This document shows positions 30,363-32,148 of a stretch of 32,148 bases of DNA, in pieces (the first letter of the stretch is position 1; every line of letters starts with the position of its first letter). Under the pieces are notes generated by a model. The model was not told where the DNA came from. It did not search any database and saw nothing but the letters and a program-made list of their open reading frames with translations. The DNA is from Actinomycetaceae bacterium (GTDB lineage: Bacteria; Actinomycetota; Actinomycetes; Actinomycetales; Actinomycetaceae), in assembly GCA_030532245.1 (NCBI GenBank), contig JAUNLN010000015.1, positions 1-32,148 on the forward strand, read 5' to 3'. The position numbers were made by a program, and so were the translations under genes.

Positions 30363-31151
30363 CTACTCGCTTGGCAGGATTCCTGCTTGCACGCTTTGGA
30401 TCATGCGCAAGGTGGGGTCGAGGGCGGAGGCCATGGCTTGCGCGTAGGCGTGGAGCCAGGTCGAGGGGTCGGGGTTGCCTAGTGAGGCGAGGGCTGCGGC
30501 GTCGATTGTGCGCGAGGTGAGGAGTGTGCCTGTGGGCTCGAAGCCGGTTTGCACGAGGTGGTGGCGCGCTAAAACTCGCGCGACCTCACTCGAGTGGGAG
30601 GCGAAGGCGGGTCGCTGTTTCGCAAGCCAAATGAGCATTCCGGCGCGGAGCGGCGCGGGTAGTGGCGAGTCGAGAACGGCGCGAATGGCTGCGAGTGCGG
30701 AGGGGTCTTTCAAGATTGCAACATCGCTGCTCGCGATCCGGCCGTCGGCGTGGAGGCGCGCGGTGAGAGTCTTGTGGATTTGGCTGAGCATGCGCGGTAA
30801 GGGTGCTTCAACGACTCGCATGGGTGTCTTGGTGTTGAGCGGCGCCCAGCCTTTTTGCACTAGGCGATGTGCTTTCCAGTAGTCGAGCGCGGTGAGGAGT
30901 GCGGGGTCGTCGGCGCTGCGGCCGAGGGTTGCGAGTCGGAGTTCGGAGAGGTCGGTGCGTGCGCCTCCTTGTTGTGCTTCGAAGTGTGCGAGTTGCACGG
31001 AGGCTTCTGCTCGTGCGGCCTCCCAACCTCGACGGAGGCCTTCTGCGAAGCGGATTCGTACTACTGCCTCATCGATCTCGCGAAGTAGTTGCTTCATTTG
31101 GGGTTCGGCCGCGATGTTGAGGAGTGCGGCGGGGAATGCGGGTTGAGTCAC
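30363..31151 (-). CDS. Conserved protein of unknown function next to the Tad cluster
   Basis: The 262-residue protein is soluble and largely helical, without signal peptide or membrane segment. No catalytic motif was recognised. Its position beyond the HAD gene and its size match Rv3662c, an uncharacterised protein at the same place in M. tuberculosis as I recall; homology is inferred from context only. Features: an N-terminal helical stretch with EPQMKQLLREIDEAVVRIRF, then a central part ending ALDYWKAHRLVQKGW, and a C-terminal ARHHLVQTGFEPTGTL segment. The GTG start at 31151 has a GGAG only 2 bases away, so the true start is uncertain. The codons favour A and C at third positions, opposite to the gene next to it. 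Confidence 0.65.
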   Translation of the reverse strand: MTQPAFPAALLNIAAEPQMKQLLREIDEAVVRIRFAEGLRRGWEAARAEASVQLAHFEAQQGGARTDLSELRLATLGRSADDPALLTALDYWKAHRLVQKGWAPLNTKTPMRVVEAPLPRMLSQIHKTLTARLHADGRIASSDVAILKDPSALAAIRAVLDSPLPAPLRAGMLIWLAKQRPAFASHSSEVARVLARHHLVQTGFEPTGTLLTSRTIDAAALASLGNPDPSTWLHAYAQAMASALDPTLRMIQSVQAGILPSE

Positions 31152-31171
31152 TGCTCCAGCTTAGCGGGCTG

Positions 31172-31177
31172 TATGGT
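31172..31177 (+). promoter_or_regulatory. -10 element suggesting a leaderless transcript
   Basis: TATGGT ends 6 bases before the ATG of the membrane protein gene, and there is no ribosome site in between. In actinobacteria a TAnnnT box at this distance is typical of leaderless mRNAs that begin at the A of the start codon. No -35 was identified. Confidence 0.4.
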
Positions 31178-31183
31178 GTAAGA

Positions 31184-32140
31184 ATGAGCACCGCTGCGAT
31201 TAAGCCGTCCACGGGCGCAGAAGAAGAGAGTCTTGAGCCGTTCCTCGGGCGCGGGAGTATTGCTTTGATTTCCGCGATCGTGTCTCCGGTTATGCTTATT
31301 TTGCTGTTTGCTGCTGCGGCTCTTATGCAGGAGGCGAGTGTTACGGGTACGCCGCTTGGCTCGCCTGGCGGGCAGCTTGGCATGTTGGTTGGCGCGATCC
31401 TGATTATTGGTCTGGCGCATACGGCGATGTGGTCGACGATTGGCATCATTATTTCAACTGTTTGGGCGGGTTTTTTCGCGGTCCTGTTGTTGATGCGGGC
31501 GCTTGTTGCGGGTGTTCCTGCGAATTCGCTTGAGGCGCTTCTTTGTTGGGAGCAGTTGCCTTTGCAGGCGTTCGTGATTCTGTTGACTGCGCTTATTTCG
31601 ACGCGTTCTCAGAGGAGGCGCCGGCGTGAGAGTGAGCCTGTGGATAATGCGGGTGTGGTGGAGGTTTCCGCGCTTGGCACGGTTGCGTTCATGTTTGCGC
31701 TTTCGCTTGTGTTCTTGGTGCTTGCGAGCGCGCCTTCAACTATTACGCCGATTATTATGAATGACCCGTCGCTCACGACTCGCCCGCGTGGTGAGGATTG
31801 GCTGATTATTCTGATCATTTCGTGTATTTTGTCGGCGCTCACTTGGTTGGCGACGAAGTCTGTGATTGTGGTGCAGCTTGCTGCGTGGCTTGTCATGTTG
31901 ATTCCTGGCATGTTTATTGTGCCGTTGATCTCGACGCTTGCGGGCGTGGTTGCGACTCCTCAGGATCCGCAGATGTTGGCGATTAGTTATTCGATGCCGG
32001 TGATTGGCGTTTATGGGCTCATGATTGTGACGGCCACGTATGCGATCGCTCTTATGAATCGTATTGAGCCGTTGCCTGAGGAGCCGTCGGTCGATGAGGC
32101 GTCTGCCGACGAGGCGTATGCCGAGGAGCCTTTGGGCTAG
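31184..32140 (+). CDS. Polytopic membrane protein of unknown function
   Basis: The 318-residue protein has about seven or eight hydrophobic helices (about 25-50, 67-85, 87-108, 120-140, 165-188, 208-228, 233-260, 270-290). A basic cytoplasmic loop SQRRRRRESE lies near the middle, and the tail is acidic (EEPSVDEASADEAYAEEP). No transporter or enzyme motif was recognised. The ATG at 31184 follows a -10-like TATGGT directly and lacks a ribosome site; a longer frame from 31124 would overlap the divergent gene. The stop lies 8 bases from the window edge. Third positions are strongly G/T-rich. Confidence 0.7.
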   Translation: MSTAAIKPSTGAEEESLEPFLGRGSIALISAIVSPVMLILLFAAAALMQEASVTGTPLGSPGGQLGMLVGAILIIGLAHTAMWSTIGIIISTVWAGFFAVLLLMRALVAGVPANSLEALLCWEQLPLQAFVILLTALISTRSQRRRRRESEPVDNAGVVEVSALGTVAFMFALSLVFLVLASAPSTITPIIMNDPSLTTRPRGEDWLIILIISCILSALTWLATKSVIVVQLAAWLVMLIPGMFIVPLISTLAGVVATPQDPQMLAISYSMPVIGVYGLMIVTATYAIALMNRIEPLPEEPSVDEASADEAYAEEPLG

Positions 32141-32148
32141 GAGTCTTT

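Overview
The window looks like chromosomal DNA of a host-associated, facultatively anaerobic actinobacterium, most likely of the family Actinomycetaceae (Actinomyces, Trueperella, Arcanobacterium and relatives). The signs are moderately high G+C, frequent GTG/TTG starts with AAGGAG-type ribosome sites, an Actinomyces/Corynebacterium-style sortase pilus operon, an anaerobic ribonucleotide reductase pair, arginine deiminase, and the actinobacterial 'helicase/secretion neighborhood' Tad cluster. The genus is inferred, not shown. No rRNA, tRNA, insertion sequence, phage gene or CRISPR array was seen.

Left part (1-5.5 kb): the 5' end of a glycyl radical enzyme resembling arylacetate decarboxylases (minus), a pirin (plus), the SRP RNA gene (plus, with its own promoter), arginine deiminase and an acyl-CoA dehydrogenase-like flavoprotein (both minus), and a membrane-anchored LytR_C-domain protein (plus).

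Pilus operon (5.5-12.2 kb, minus): major pilin (LPLTG, WxxxVxVYPK pilin motif), class C sortase, a small LASTG subunit that keeps a degenerate pilin motif, and a 1122-residue LPVTG protein likely to be the tip. The order shaft-sortase-base-tip matches, from memory, the spaA-srtA-spaB-spaC cluster of Corynebacterium diphtheriae. The last three genes are translationally coupled by 1-4 base overlaps. A perfect 13-bp stem-loop separates the pilin gene from the sortase gene, and a roughly 700-bp AT-rich stretch lies upstream.

Middle (12.9-21.4 kb): an NCS2 uracil/xanthine permease, a sirtuin deacylase, a leucine-rich-variant membrane protein, the anaerobic ribonucleotide reductase operon nrdD-nrdG with a probable NrdR operator, an aldo/keto reductase close to L-glyceraldehyde-3-phosphate reductase, and a PAP2-family membrane phosphatase.

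Right part (21.6-32.1 kb): two tandem YbjN-like proteins lead into a large SftH/MrfA-type DNA helicase. Directly convergent with it is a compact Tad/Flp-type cluster: TadZ/Ssd-like, TadA ATPase, a fused TadB-TadC platform, a DUF4244 Flp-like pilin and two TadE-like pseudopilins. A HAD phosphatase is divergent from this cluster, followed by an uncharacterised protein and a membrane protein. The layout parallels the Mycobacterium tuberculosis Rv3649-Rv3662c region as I recall it. It is the part most likely to hold a poorly described system, possibly a thin pilus or DNA-handling machine linked to a repair or translocation helicase.
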